From: Oricola nitratireducens
Lineage (GTDB): Bacteria > Pseudomonadota > Alphaproteobacteria > Rhizobiales > Rhizobiaceae
DNA: 64,000 nt
NCBI RefSeq assembly: GCF_014904745.1
Contig: NZ_JACZCS010000008.1
Span: 124,001 to 188,000 of the forward strand
Direction: 5' to 3'
Under the pieces are notes generated by a model. That model saw only the letters and a list, made by a program, of their open reading frames with translations. It ran no database searches and was not told where the DNA came from. The position numbers were made by a program, and so were the translations under genes. The first letter of the stretch is position 1, and each line of letters begins with the position of its first letter. This document shows positions 53,273-62,680 of this stretch, piece by piece.

Positions 53273-54412
53273 ATGAACCAGATCGAGCAATTTCCTCCAC
53301 ACCACCTCTACCGCGAAACGGCATTCGTCCTGCAGGGCGGCGGCGCGCTCGGCGCCTACCAGGCGGGTGTCTACGAGGCGATGGCGGCGGCGAAGGTTCA
53401 TCCACGCTGGTTTGCCGGTATCTCCATCGGCGCCATCAATGCGGCGATCATGGCCGGCAACAAGCCGGAAGAGCGCGTCGACAAGCTGAGGTCCTTCTGG
53501 ACCAGGGTGACCACCGACCTGCCGCAATCGTTCTACGTGCTCGACGATACCTATTCGCGGCGCGCATTCGGTGCGCTGCACAGCATGAGCGCCGTGGCCG
53601 GGGGCATTTCCGGTTTCTTCAAACCGCGCGCGCATCCGGCGGTCCTGCAACTGCCCGGCGCCGCCGACGCGTTGAGCGTCTATGATACGGGACCGCTGCG
53701 CGAGACGCTCGAGGAGCATGTCGATTTCGAGCTGATCAACAGCGGGCACAACCGTCTCAGCCTTGGCGCGGTCAATGTGCGGACAGGCAATTTCACCTAT
53801 TTCGATAACGAGCGGCTGAAGATCGGTCCCGAGCATGTGATGGCCAGCGGCGCGCTGCCGCCGGGATTTCCGCCGATCGAGATCGACGGGGAATATTACT
53901 GGGACGGCGGGCTCGTTTCCAATACGCCGCTCAGCTACGTGCTCGGCGATGCGCCGGCCGGAAGCATGCTGGTGTTCCAGGTCGATCTCTACAGCGCCTC
54001 CGGGCCTTTCCCGGAGACGATCGGGGACGTGGAAGAGCGCCGCAAGGACATCGTCTATTCCAGCCGCACCCGCATGAACACGGACATGTTCCGGGAAAAG
54101 CAGGCGTTGCGCCAGGCGGTCGCCGAACTGGCGGAGAGGCTGCCCGAGAACGTGCGTGAAGATCCCGAAGTCGCGTCGCTGACAGCGCTTGGATCGGAAC
54201 ACGCCATTTCCGTCATTCATCTCATCTACCGCCGCCGCGCCTATGACGGCCCGGCGAAGGATTTCGAGTTTTCCCGCCGCTCGATGAGGGAGCATTGGAC
54301 GGCGGGACGTGCGGACGCAGTCCGCACGCTGCGTGCCGTCGACTGGCGGACCCCGCCCACGCCGGCCGACGGTATCGCGGTGTACGACATGAACCGCTCG
54401 GGCGTCGTCTGA
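53273..54412 (+). CDS. patatin-like phospholipase
   Basis: Serine acyl hydrolase of 379 residues. The oxyanion-hole motif is GGGALGAYQAG near residue 24, the nucleophile elbow GISIGA near 52 and the catalytic Asp lies in DGGLVSNTPL near 215. A C-terminal extension of about 90 residues (DUF3734-like) ends the protein. Upstream in-frame codons would lie in the promoter, so the ATG at 53273 is used. It heads an operon with 3-hydroxybutyrate dehydrogenase, a pairing that suggests release and oxidation of membrane-lipid or PHB-derived acids. It may act on lipids or polyesters. Confidence 0.87.
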   Translation: MNQIEQFPPHHLYRETAFVLQGGGALGAYQAGVYEAMAAAKVHPRWFAGISIGAINAAIMAGNKPEERVDKLRSFWTRVTTDLPQSFYVLDDTYSRRAFGALHSMSAVAGGISGFFKPRAHPAVLQLPGAADALSVYDTGPLRETLEEHVDFELINSGHNRLSLGAVNVRTGNFTYFDNERLKIGPEHVMASGALPPGFPPIEIDGEYYWDGGLVSNTPLSYVLGDAPAGSMLVFQVDLYSASGPFPETIGDVEERRKDIVYSSRTRMNTDMFREKQALRQAVAELAERLPENVREDPEVASLTALGSEHAISVIHLIYRRRAYDGPAKDFEFSRRSMREHWTAGRADAVRTLRAVDWRTPPTPADGIAVYDMNRSGVV

Positions 54413-54470
54413 GCAATGGAAAGCGGAACCGGACCCGCTGCAAATCCGGAAGACCAGAAGGAGTAGTTAG

Positions 54471-55253
54471 ATGAATCTCATTGACAACATAGCCGTCGTG
54501 ACCGGCGCCGGCTCGGGCATCGGCAGGCAGATCGCCCTGTCGTTAGCGAAAGAGGGTGCCACGGTCGCGGTGTGCGACATCAACATGGATGGCGCCAACG
54601 AGACCGTCGCGATGATCGAGAAAGGAAACGGCCCGAAGGCACAAGCGGTGCATATGGACGTGACCGACGAAGCCGAGGTCAATTCGGCCATGGACGAGGT
54701 CGCCGCCAAATACGGCCAGATCGACACGCTTGTCTCGAACGCCGGTATCCAGATCGTCCATCCGATCGAGGAATTTCCCTACGAGGCTTTCCGCAAGCTG
54801 GTCGCGATCCATCTCGACGGGGCGTTCCTGACGACGAAGGCCGCGGTCAGGCACATGTACAAGCAGGGTTCCGGTTCGCTGATCTACATGGGCTCAGTGC
54901 ACAGCCACGAGGCATCGGCTTTGAAATCCGCCTATGTCGCGGCCAAGCACGGCATTCTCGGCCTGGCGCGGGTGATGGCGAAAGAGGGCGCCGGACACGG
55001 CGTGCGCTCCAACGTCATCTGTCCCGGATTCGTGAAGACACCGCTAGTCGAAAAGCAGATCCCGGAACAGGCCCACGACCTCGGGATCAGCGAACAGGAA
55101 GTCATCGACGACGTGATGCTCGGCGGCACCGTCGACAAGGAATTCACCACCATGCAGGACGTCGCGGATCTCGCGGTCTTCCTGGCGGGCTTCCCGACCA
55201 ATGCGCTGACGGGGCAGTCGATTGTCGCCAGCCACGGCTGGTACATGAACTGA
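54471..55253 (+). CDS. 3-hydroxybutyrate dehydrogenase
   Basis: NAD-dependent SDR of 260 residues that interconverts (R)-3-hydroxybutyrate and acetoacetate. [12 protein letters not shown] near residue 13 binds NAD, SNAGIQ is near 90, and the catalytic Ser/Tyr/Lys lie in [11 protein letters not shown] and YVAAKHG. The C-terminal [12 protein letters not shown] closely resembles known BdhA enzymes. AGAAGGAG precedes the ATG. It is second in the patatin operon. Confidence 0.85.
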   Translation: MNLIDNIAVVTGAGSGIGRQIALSLAKEGATVAVCDINMDGANETVAMIEKGNGPKAQAVHMDVTDEAEVNSAMDEVAAKYGQIDTLVSNAGIQIVHPIEEFPYEAFRKLVAIHLDGAFLTTKAAVRHMYKQGSGSLIYMGSVHSHEASALKSAYVAAKHGILGLARVMAKEGAGHGVRSNVICPGFVKTPLVEKQIPEQAHDLGISEQEVIDDVMLGGTVDKEFTTMQDVADLAVFLAGFPTNALTGQSIVASHGWYMN

Positions 55254-55266
55254 CAGGAGAAGCTTG

Positions 55267-55917
55267 ATGACAAGACATTTCATGGCCACCGTGAACAATG
55301 CCGCCTCGCTCGACGAAGCCATCGAGATCGTGTCCGACGCGCTCGGCACATTCGGTTTCGATGTCGTCTGGGACATCGACGCGGCGGCGCTCATCAAGGA
55401 GAAGACCGGCACCGAGATCGCGCCGCGCCGGATCCTCGGCGTCTTCCACTCCGCTGCGAACAAGAACGGCGGCGGAAACGAGCCGGCGCCGGACCAGCTC
55501 CTGCCGTTTACCTTCGTCATGCGCGACAATGGTCCGGCCGTGGAGGTCGTGCTTGCCGGTTCGTCCGGTCCCGCGCGGAACATGAAGGATGTCTTCCGGC
55601 AGATCGAGGTCGCGGCGCGGGCGCCGGTGCACAAGGCACATAACGGGCACGACGCAATCGGGCCGGTGCCAGTCGGCGAAAGCCAGCTCAGGCCGGATCA
55701 GGCGTTGAAACTGTTCGCCGACCGGCTTGACGCCATGACCGAACGCTTCCGGCAAACCGGCAGCCTTGTGGGTGCCGAATCCGCCACCGATCCGCAAAGC
55801 GCCGAACTGGGCGAACTGAAGCACGACATTCTGACGCTCAACAGCACGGTGCGCCACATCATGACCCTGCTCGATGACGCCGAACACAAATCCTACGCCA
55901 CGCGCCATTTCGACTGA
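55267..55917 (+). CDS. DUF302 domain protein
   Basis: A 216-residue cytoplasmic protein. The first ~125 residues form a DUF302 domain (SDALGTFGFDVVWDIDAAAL), a fold of unknown function. The rest is a helical, charged tail ending in a coiled-coil-like segment. The ATG at 55267 has AGGAGA upstream; a TTG one codon earlier is unlikely. It lies 13 bases after the 3-hydroxybutyrate dehydrogenase gene in the same operon. Confidence 0.78.
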   Translation: MTRHFMATVNNAASLDEAIEIVSDALGTFGFDVVWDIDAAALIKEKTGTEIAPRRILGVFHSAANKNGGGNEPAPDQLLPFTFVMRDNGPAVEVVLAGSSGPARNMKDVFRQIEVAARAPVHKAHNGHDAIGPVPVGESQLRPDQALKLFADRLDAMTERFRQTGSLVGAESATDPQSAELGELKHDILTLNSTVRHIMTLLDDAEHKSYATRHFD

Positions 55918-55937
55918 AATGCGAAGAGGATGCCGCC

Positions 55938-56651
55938 ATGTATATGAACATCAACAAGCAACTCCTGATCCTTGCGGGTCTTGGCGCTCTCGCCGTCGGA
56001 TATTTCGCCGGCCACGCGTCGGTCTTCAATCTGCAGCACTCGCCGGCGCATATCGAGGCGATCGCCGTCAAGGATTTCCAGGAAGGCTACGACACGCAGG
56101 CGTTCAGGCTGTTCACGAATCTTGCCGGGAAGGGCGACAAGACGGCGGCATTCTATCTCGGCCAGATGTACGAGTTTGGCGACGGTGTCGCGGTCGACAG
56201 GCAAAAGGCCGTGAAGTGGTTGTCGGTCGCCGCGAATGCGGGCAACTCCGGCGCGGCCCGGCAACTCGGCTTGCTTTATCTTGACGGAATCGCCGGCGTT
56301 CAGGATTTCGCGAAGGCCCGCAAATGGCTCCTTGCGGCAGCCGATACCGGCGACGGAACGGCGTTGCGCAGCCTTGGAGACATGAACAGGGAGGGGCTCG
56401 GCGCGCCCGCCGATCCCGTCACGGCCTATGCCTATTATTCGGTCGCCGCGATCAAGGGCAACGGCTACGGAACGACGATGCGCGACAAGCTCGCCTCGTC
56501 GCTGAGCGCGGACCAGCAGCGCAAGGGGCAGGACAAGGCCCGGTCGATCCAGGCCCGGATCGACGCGGCGCAGGCGACGGCAAAGCCGCCGGCCGCCACG
56601 ACGAAAAACAAGACCGGAGCGGCCGCGCCGTCAGCAAAACCCGGCAACTGA
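55938..56651 (+). CDS. Sel1-repeat (TPR-like) membrane-anchored protein
   Basis: A 237-residue protein with a non-cleaved N-terminal helix (about residues 8-25) and then three to four Sel1 repeats, seen as AAFYLGQMYEFGDGVAVDRQ, ARQLGLLYLDGIAG and LRSLGDMNREGLGAPAD. The Ala/Lys/Pro-rich tail from about 200 is disordered. It probably serves as a periplasmic scaffold. It is last in the patatin operon, 20 bases after DUF302, and ends at a shared convergent terminator. Confidence 0.85.
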   Translation: MYMNINKQLLILAGLGALAVGYFAGHASVFNLQHSPAHIEAIAVKDFQEGYDTQAFRLFTNLAGKGDKTAAFYLGQMYEFGDGVAVDRQKAVKWLSVAANAGNSGAARQLGLLYLDGIAGVQDFAKARKWLLAAADTGDGTALRSLGDMNREGLGAPADPVTAYAYYSVAAIKGNGYGTTMRDKLASSLSADQQRKGQDKARSIQARIDAAQATAKPPAATTKNKTGAAAPSAKPGN

Positions 56652-56684
56652 CCGGGACGGGATCCGGTTTACCCCGTCCCGGTC
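56650..56684. terminator. convergent terminator overlapping both stop codons
   Basis: Perfect 12-bp stem GACCGGGACGGG / CCCGTCCCGGTC with an 11-base loop. The left arm begins at the Sel1 stop codon and the loop contains the cyoD stop codon. Two sigma54-controlled operons thus end face to face in one hairpin. Confidence 0.65.
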
Positions 56685-56995
56685 ATCATGCGCATATCCA
56701 GATTGTGCATGATCCAGATCGTGCCGCCGACCATGATGCAGATCACGACGACGGCGAGGATCACGGCGAGATTGATATCGCGCTTTCCGGTCCTCCAACC
56801 CATGTGCAGGAAGTAGCGCAGATGCACCAGCATCTGGACCGCGGCGAGACCGGCAAGGACCGACAGTCCGGCGCCGCCAGTCACCGGCTTTACCCAGACG
56901 AACAGGAACGCGGCCAGCGTCAGGACAAGCGCGAGCGCGAGGCCGGTTACGAGGCGTCCGGCGCCGGAGGCATGCAATGATGTCCTGGGGTTCAT
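56669..56995 (-). CDS. cyoD: cytochrome bo3 ubiquinol oxidase subunit IV
   Basis: Small three-helix subunit of 108 residues that helps bind copper and assemble the oxidase. VQMLVHLRYFLHMGW is the conserved CyoD helix 2. The ATG at 56995 fits family length. It is the last gene of cyoABCD, one base after cyoC. Confidence 0.9.
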   Translation of the reverse strand: MNPRTSLHASGAGRLVTGLALALVLTLAAFLFVWVKPVTGGAGLSVLAGLAAVQMLVHLRYFLHMGWRTGKRDINLAVILAVVVICIMVGGTIWIMHNLDMRMMTGTG

Positions 56996-56996
56996 G

Positions 56997-57611
56997 TCAA
57001 AGGCTCCCGGCGAGATAGACGAAGGTGAAGACCCCGATCCAGACGATATCGAGGAAATGCCAGAACAGGCCCAGCCGCTGCAACCGGGACAGAACCGGGC
57101 CGGTGAGCCCCTTCCAGGCAATCTGGCCGGTCATCACGGCGATCCATACGAGGCCGGCCGTCACGTGCAGGCCGTGGGTTCCGACGAGCGTGAAAAAGGC
57201 GGAAAGAAACCCGCTGCGCTGCGGGCCGGCGCCTTCGGCGATCATGCCGGAGAATTCCGTCAGTTCCATCGCGACGAAGCCAAGCCCCAGTACGAAGGTG
57301 ATCACGAGCCAGGCGATCGCCGGTGTCGTCCTGCCGTCGTCGGCGGCAAGGCTCGCCAGCCCGAACGTGAAGCTGCTCGCCAGGAGCAGCATGGTTTCGG
57401 CGAAGACATGGGTGAGATCGAACAATCCGGCGGCGGAGGGACCGCCGGCGGTGCGTCCCGCCATCACGCCAAAGGTGGCGAACAGCAGCGAGAAGATCAC
57501 GGCGTCGCTCAAGAGGTAGAGCCAGAACCCGGTCTGGCGCTCCTCGACGGCCTGCAGTTCCGCTGTCTGCACGGCGGTCCGCGCCTGCGCCGTATCCGCT
57601 GGGTCCGACAT
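56997..57611 (-). CDS. cyoC: cytochrome bo3 ubiquinol oxidase subunit III
   Basis: Five-helix membrane subunit of 204 residues. FWLYLLSDAVIFSLLFATF, FFTLVGTHGLHVTAGLVWI and GLFWHFLDIVWIGVFTFVYL identify CyoC. It starts 2 bases after cyoB. Confidence 0.93.
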   Translation of the reverse strand: MSDPADTAQARTAVQTAELQAVEERQTGFWLYLLSDAVIFSLLFATFGVMAGRTAGGPSAAGLFDLTHVFAETMLLLASSFTFGLASLAADDGRTTPAIAWLVITFVLGLGFVAMELTEFSGMIAEGAGPQRSGFLSAFFTLVGTHGLHVTAGLVWIAVMTGQIAWKGLTGPVLSRLQRLGLFWHFLDIVWIGVFTFVYLAGSL

Positions 57612-57613
57612 GT

Positions 57614-59563
57614 TCACCGGCTCTCTCCGGGCAGTCCGTCGGGCTGCACGAGGTGTTCGGTCCCGTCGCGGAACGAACGGTAAGTCAGCGTTGCGAAGAT
57701 GCCCGCGAACGACAGGACCGCCAGCCACCAGATGAACCAGACCAGGGCGAAGCCGAACAGGAAGGAAAACGCGCCGATCAGGAGGCCGGCCGGGGTGTTG
57801 TCCGGCATCACGATGGGCGAGCGGCGGGACGGGGTTTTTGGCTTGTAGGCGTGGCGCTTGCGCCAGGCCAGTTCATCGAGATCATGGACCTCGGGGATGT
57901 CGTCGAAATTCCAGTGCGGCGGGGGCGACGCGGTCGCCCATTCGAGCGTGCGGCCGTCCCAGGGATCGCCGGTGCAGTCGCGCAAGGTTTCACGGTTGCG
58001 GATCGAGACGACAAGCTGGATGACGAGGAAGGCGATGCCGGCAAAGATGAGGACCGCACCGGCCTCCGCGACGATCAGCAGCGGCTGCCAGGCGGCGACG
58101 TCGTAGTGTTCCATGCGCCGCGGCATGCCCATGAAGCCGAGCACATAAAGCGGCATGAAGGCGAGATAGAAGCCGAGGATCCACGCCCAGAAGGCGCATT
58201 TGCCCCATGTCTCGTCGAGCCGGAATCCGAAGACCTTCGGGAACCAGTACATGTAGCCGGCGAGATATCCGAACAGCGCGCCGGGCACGAGCATGTTGTG
58301 GAAATGGGCGACCAGGAAGACAGAATTGTGCATCAGGAAATCGACCGGCGGGATAGCCAGCAAAACGCCGGTCGCGCCGCCGATCACGAAGGTGACGATG
58401 AAGCCGAGCGTCCAGTACATCGGGGATGTCAGGCGGATTTGGCCACGATACATGGTCAATAGCCAGTCGAAGATCTTCACGCCCGTCGGCACCGCGATGA
58501 CCATCGTGGCGATCCCGAAGGCGGCGTTGACGTTCGGGCTCGCGCCCATGGTGAAGAAGTGATGCAGCCAGACGGTGAAGGACAGGATGCCGATGACGGC
58601 CGTCGCGTAGACCAGCGACCTGTAGCCGAACAGCGGCTTGCCGGAGAAGGTCGCGACGACTTCCGAGAACACGCCGAAGGCCGGCAGGATGAGGATATAG
58701 ACCTCCGGATGGCCCCAGATCCAGAACAGGTTCAGGTAGTTCATCATGTTGCCACCGCCGCCATTGGTGAAGAAGTGCATGCCGAGGTAGCGGTCGAGCG
58801 CCAGCAGGGCGGTGCTCACGGTCAATGCCGGAAAGGCAAAGACCATCAGGATGCTGGTCACCAAGGTGGTCCAGACGAATAGCGACATGCGCATTAGCGT
58901 CATGCCGGGCGCGCGGCGTTTCAGGATCGTCACGACGAAATTGATCCCCGTCATCGTCGACCCGAAGCCGGCGATGAAGACCGACCATATCCAGTAGTCG
59001 ACGCCGGTGCCCGGATTGTAGGCGACTTCCGAGAAGGGCGGGTAGGCGGTCCAGCCGGCGGTCGAAAAGGTTCCGAGGACGAGCGACGTCATCACGAGCG
59101 CGGCGCCCGCGGCGGTCAGCCAGAGGCTGACGGCATTCATGAACGGAAACGAGACATCGCGCGCGCCGATCTGCAGCGGCACCACGATGTTGAACAGGCC
59201 GGTCAGGAACGGCATCGCCATGAAGAAGATCATGATCGTGCCGTGGGCGGAAAAGATCTGGTTGAAATGCTCGGGCGGAAGATAGCCGCTGGAGCCGAAA
59301 GCCACCGCCTGCTGGGTGCGCATCATGAAGGCGTCGACGAAGCCACGCATCAGCATGACGAGCGCGAGGACGATATACATGACGCCGATCCGCTTGTGGT
59401 CGAGGCTCGTCAGCCATTCGCGCCACAGATAGCTCCACTTGCCGAGCCAAGTGACGACAAGGACGACGGCGACCAGGCCGCCAACCTCGACCAGCGCGCC
59501 GGTCAGCGCGACGGGGCTGTAGAACGGCAACGCATCGAAACCGAGTCTCCCAAGAAAGGTCAT
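57614..59563 (-). CDS. cyoB: cytochrome bo3 ubiquinol oxidase subunit I
   Basis: Catalytic haem-copper oxidase subunit, 649 residues, with about 15 helices. It reduces oxygen to water and pumps protons. Low-spin haem ligand His is in [15 protein letters not shown]. The CuB/tyrosine site is [17 protein letters not shown] and the histidine pair LHHFF. The opening quinol-oxidase segment and the C-terminal extension match CyoB rather than cytochrome c oxidase. The ATG at 59563 is used; the upstream frame overlaps cyoA. Confidence 0.95.
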   Translation of the reverse strand: MTFLGRLGFDALPFYSPVALTGALVEVGGLVAVVLVVTWLGKWSYLWREWLTSLDHKRIGVMYIVLALVMLMRGFVDAFMMRTQQAVAFGSSGYLPPEHFNQIFSAHGTIMIFFMAMPFLTGLFNIVVPLQIGARDVSFPFMNAVSLWLTAAGAALVMTSLVLGTFSTAGWTAYPPFSEVAYNPGTGVDYWIWSVFIAGFGSTMTGINFVVTILKRRAPGMTLMRMSLFVWTTLVTSILMVFAFPALTVSTALLALDRYLGMHFFTNGGGGNMMNYLNLFWIWGHPEVYILILPAFGVFSEVVATFSGKPLFGYRSLVYATAVIGILSFTVWLHHFFTMGASPNVNAAFGIATMVIAVPTGVKIFDWLLTMYRGQIRLTSPMYWTLGFIVTFVIGGATGVLLAIPPVDFLMHNSVFLVAHFHNMLVPGALFGYLAGYMYWFPKVFGFRLDETWGKCAFWAWILGFYLAFMPLYVLGFMGMPRRMEHYDVAAWQPLLIVAEAGAVLIFAGIAFLVIQLVVSIRNRETLRDCTGDPWDGRTLEWATASPPPHWNFDDIPEVHDLDELAWRKRHAYKPKTPSRRSPIVMPDNTPAGLLIGAFSFLFGFALVWFIWWLAVLSFAGIFATLTYRSFRDGTEHLVQPDGLPGESR

Positions 59564-59570
59564 GGGCGGT

Positions 59571-60476
59571 TCACCGGGCCGAAGCGGCTGAGGCTTGCCG
59601 GCAGCCGCCGTCGCTGCAGTATTTGGCGATGATGCCGGCAAACAGGTTATCGTCGGCGAGCGCGAATTCCTTCACGCCGCTGGCCGACTTTCTTGAACTC
59701 AACGCGTCGTAGGCCGATTGGTTCAGCACCGAGCCCGATTTCGCGGCAGCCGCCGCCCAGCGGGCGAATTGCGGCTGTGTCTCGACATGGACGGCAAAGT
59801 GCTGGTCGGGGAACTGCCCGCCCGAATATTGCGTGTTTCGGCCACGATAGTCGCGGGGTTTTTCGGCGTCGAAATTGAGCCGCGTTTCCATGCCGGCCAT
59901 CGCATAAATCTGGCCGGTCAGGCCGGGCACGAAAAGCGAGTTCATTACTGTGTCGGCGGTGATGTGCAACTGCACGGGACGGCCGGCGGGAACGACCAGC
60001 TCGTTGACGGTGGCGACCTTCTGGTCGGGATAGATGAACAGCCATTTCCAGTCGAGGGCGACGACCTGGACCTCGAGCGGAGGTCCGGTTCCCGTGGCCG
60101 GCCGGTAAGGATCGAGGCGGTGGGTGTAGATCCACACCATCGCTGCGATCACCATGACGAGGATCGCCGGCACGGCCCACACGATCGCGTCGATCAGCAG
60201 GGACTGCGACCAGTCAGGCCGGTAACCGGTTTCGTTGCCGCCGGCGCGGTATTTCCACGGAAACCACGCGGCCATCAACCAGACCGGGATCAGGACGATC
60301 AGCATCAGGCCGAAGACGACGATGACGAGATTGCGTTGGGAAAGCGCGACCGCGCTTCCCGGATGGATGATCGGCAGATCCGTCGCAGAGCAGCCGCCAA
60401 GCAGGACAATCGACGCCAGGGCCAGGAACCAGAGCGTCGAGCGGGTTTGAAGTCTGCCTTGCGGGTGAAGGTTCAT
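59571..60476 (-). CDS. cyoA: cytochrome bo3 ubiquinol oxidase subunit II
   Basis: Lipoprotein subunit of 301 residues with a signal and lipobox (VLLGGCS), two helices and a periplasmic cupredoxin domain. The CuA cysteine pair of cytochrome c oxidases is absent, so the enzyme uses quinol. [19 protein letters not shown] is typical of CyoA. It is first in cyoABCD. A sigma54-like promoter at 60520-60534 would give a leader of about 30 bases. An in-frame extension upstream would run into this promoter. Confidence 0.93.
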   Translation of the reverse strand: MNLHPQGRLQTRSTLWFLALASIVLLGGCSATDLPIIHPGSAVALSQRNLVIVVFGLMLIVLIPVWLMAAWFPWKYRAGGNETGYRPDWSQSLLIDAIVWAVPAILVMVIAAMVWIYTHRLDPYRPATGTGPPLEVQVVALDWKWLFIYPDQKVATVNELVVPAGRPVQLHITADTVMNSLFVPGLTGQIYAMAGMETRLNFDAEKPRDYRGRNTQYSGGQFPDQHFAVHVETQPQFARWAAAAAKSGSVLNQSAYDALSSRKSASGVKEFALADDNLFAGIIAKYCSDGGCRQASAASAR

Positions 60477-60519
60477 GGCGTTGCGGGTTCGAACGGGTTT
60501 CACTTGCAGGGTCTGGCCA

Positions 60520-60534
60520 ACAAGATGCGTGCCA
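60520..60534 (-). promoter_or_regulatory. sigma54-like promoter of cyoABCD
   Basis: On the minus strand TGGCAC-GCATC-TTGT has a perfect -24 element. The -12 element is TTGT instead of TTGC, so the final base of the invariant GC is changed. Correct spacing and the paired activator sites upstream still favour it. Confidence 0.5.
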
Positions 60535-60596
60535 CAATTCAAGCGCCTGAATTGTCTGGCTAAATTTCCACAAGCCGGATGAACCGGCGCGGATAT

Positions 60597-60630
60597 GGTT
60601 CAAATGCACCAGCGGCGGTTCAGTTCCACC
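60597..60630. promoter_or_regulatory. paired upstream activator sites before cyoABCD
   Basis: GGTTCAAATGCACC (60597-60610) and GGTTCAGTTCCACC (60617-60630) start 20 bases apart and are about 80 bases from the -24 element of cyoA. Both follow GGTTCA-NN-TSCACC. The rest of this 309-base gap to panB holds no gene. Confidence 0.6.
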
Positions 60631-60785
60631 GGGCACGGAGCGGCTTTCAACCATCGCCGTCCGGGCGGTGACGCAGGGGCACGGCGTGTTGCCCGCCGTT
60701 ATTGTGCCGGCAAGCCTTTCGCATTGCACAAATCCGTGGCAAATGCTCCCGCGATCCGATGAAATTGGTATCTGGAGGAGTTGAT

Positions 60786-61628
60786 ATGAGCGCAACAGGC
60801 GCAGCGGATGCCACGACCGTCCCCGACATCATGGCACGCAAGGGCGGCACGCCGCTGGTGTGCCTGACGGCCTATACGACGCCGGTCGCGGCGCTGGCCG
60901 AAAAGCATTGCGACGTCGTTCTGGTCGGCGACAGCGTCGGCATGGTGCTGCACGGACTGCCGTCCACGCTCGGTGTCACGATGGAGATGATGATCCTGCA
61001 CGGCCAGGCGGCGCGGCGCGGCGTCGAGAATGCGCTGCTGGTCGTCGACATGCCCTTCGGCTCCTACGAGGAAAGCCCAAGCCAAGCGTTTCGCAACGCG
61101 GCGCGGCTGATGGCGGAAACCGGATGCGCGGCCGTGAAACTGGAAGGCGGCGAGAGCATGCGCGAGACGATCGCCTTCCTGGCGGCGCGCGGCATTCCGG
61201 TGATGGGGCATGTCGGCCTGACGCCGCAGGCGGTCAACGCCTTCGGCGGCTACAAGGTGCAGGGCCGCGGCGAGGCGGCCGAACGGATCGGCCGCGACGC
61301 GTTGGCGGTCGCGGAGGCGGGCGCCTTTGCCGTGGTGCTCGAAAAGGTGCCGGACAGCCTGGCGCGCTCGATCACCGCCGAGATCCCCATTCCGACCATC
61401 GGCATCGGCGCGTCGCCGGCCTGTGACGGGCAGATCCTGGTTGTTGACGACATACTCGGCATGTTCACGGCGTTCCGGCCGAAATTCGTCAAGCGCTATG
61501 CCGAACTGGGCAGCGAGGCGGACGCGGCGATCGCGGTCTACGCCGAAGAGGTGCGCGCACGGCGGTTTCCCGATGAAAGCCATGTCTTCGCGGACGCGCC
61601 GAAAAGCGGCGGCAAGGAGACGGCATGA
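60786..61628 (+). CDS. panB: 3-methyl-2-oxobutanoate hydroxymethyltransferase
   Basis: First committed step of pantothenate synthesis, making ketopantoate from 2-oxoisovalerate and methylene-tetrahydrofolate. It has 280 residues in the (beta/alpha)8 fold. [57 protein letters not shown] and [21 protein letters not shown] are the known active-site blocks. GGAGGAG precedes the ATG. It overlaps panC by ATGA. Confidence 0.95.
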   Translation: MSATGAADATTVPDIMARKGGTPLVCLTAYTTPVAALAEKHCDVVLVGDSVGMVLHGLPSTLGVTMEMMILHGQAARRGVENALLVVDMPFGSYEESPSQAFRNAARLMAETGCAAVKLEGGESMRETIAFLAARGIPVMGHVGLTPQAVNAFGGYKVQGRGEAAERIGRDALAVAEAGAFAVVLEKVPDSLARSITAEIPIPTIGIGASPACDGQILVVDDILGMFTAFRPKFVKRYAELGSEADAAIAVYAEEVRARRFPDESHVFADAPKSGGKETA

Positions 61629-62524
61629 GCGTCCCGATCGTCAGAACCGTCGCGGAACTGCGCCGCATAGTCGGCACGTGGCGCGCAGAGGGGCACCGCG
61701 TGGCGGTGGTCCCCACCATGGGGGCACTGCATGAAGGCCATCTGAGCCTGGTGCGCGCGGCGCTCGCCGACGCGGAGCGGGTGATCGTGACGCTGTTCGT
61801 CAATCCGAAACAGTTCAACAGCGCCGCCGATCTGGCAGCTTATCCGCGCACCGAGAACGAGGACGCCGCCAAGCTGGCACCGCTCGGCGCGCATCTGCTT
61901 TTCTGCCCTGACGGTGACGAGATGTACCCGGCGGGATTTGCGACCACCGTCTCGGTGACCGGCGTCAGCGAAGGATTGTGCGGCGCGCATCGTCCCGGTC
62001 ATTTCGACGGGGTGGCGACTGTCGTCAGCAAACTGTTCCTGCAGGCAGGCGCGGATGCCGCCTTTTTCGGAGAGAAGGATTTTCAGCAGTTGCAGGTCGT
62101 CCGCCGCATGGCCGCCGATTTGAACATCCCGATTGAGGTGACCGGCTGCCCGACGGTGCGCGAGGCTGACGGGCTTGCGCTGTCGTCGCGCAATGTGCGG
62201 CTCTCGGCGCAAGAACGCCGCATCGCGCCGGCTCTGGCGAAAGTCCTGTTCGAGACGGCGGAGCGGCTCGGCGCGGGTGAATCGGTCGAGCTGCTGCTGG
62301 CCGAGGCCCGGGCGCGTATCGAGGCGGCGGGCTTTCGCGAGGTCGAATATCTGGAGCTGCGGGCCGAGGACGATCTGGCCCCGCTGCCGGTGCTCGACCG
62401 GGCGGGGCGTCTGCTCGTCGCCGCGTGGCTCGGCGAGACGCGACTGATCGACAATGTGAGCGCGCCGGCGCGCCAGGCTATCCCGCAGTCCCCTCCGGGG
62501 CGGCTTGTTGATGGTCAGATATAG
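61625..62524 (+). CDS. panC: pantothenate synthetase
   Basis: Condenses pantoate and beta-alanine with ATP, 299 residues. The nucleotidyltransferase motif is [14 protein letters not shown] near residue 30. GDGDEMYP-type and [10 protein letters not shown] blocks bind ATP and pantoate, and [13 protein letters not shown] is the C-terminal signature. It is translationally coupled to panB. Confidence 0.95.
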   Translation: MSVPIVRTVAELRRIVGTWRAEGHRVAVVPTMGALHEGHLSLVRAALADAERVIVTLFVNPKQFNSAADLAAYPRTENEDAAKLAPLGAHLLFCPDGDEMYPAGFATTVSVTGVSEGLCGAHRPGHFDGVATVVSKLFLQAGADAAFFGEKDFQQLQVVRRMAADLNIPIEVTGCPTVREADGLALSSRNVRLSAQERRIAPALAKVLFETAERLGAGESVELLLAEARARIEAAGFREVEYLELRAEDDLAPLPVLDRAGRLLVAAWLGETRLIDNVSAPARQAIPQSPPGRLVDGQI

Positions 62525-62611
62525 CCAAAACATGCAAAATAGTGCTTTACAGGCACCGCCTATCGTGTATTAAATTTCACTTATCCGGAAAGTGACCGTC
62601 GCGTGTGCATT

Positions 62612-62623
62612 AAAGTGCACTTT
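62612..62623. promoter_or_regulatory. palindrome before the Liv-type importer
   Basis: AAAGTGCACTTT is a perfect 12-bp palindrome. A second inverted repeat (TCACTT...AAGTGA) lies about 30 bases upstream and shares the AAGTG core. Both are in the 156-base gap between panC and the binding-protein gene and may be operator sites. Confidence 0.4.
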
Positions 62624-62680
62624 GATGGCCGGGTGACAGTTGCCTCAAGGGAGTGGGGCAATGCAACGGGAGGAGTTACC

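Noticed and set aside
60690-60760. Possible sigma54-type element (CGGCAA-N5-TCGC) before panB
   Set aside because: Only the GG and GC spacing fits and both boxes are otherwise poor; a biosynthetic gene has no clear reason to be in the regulon.
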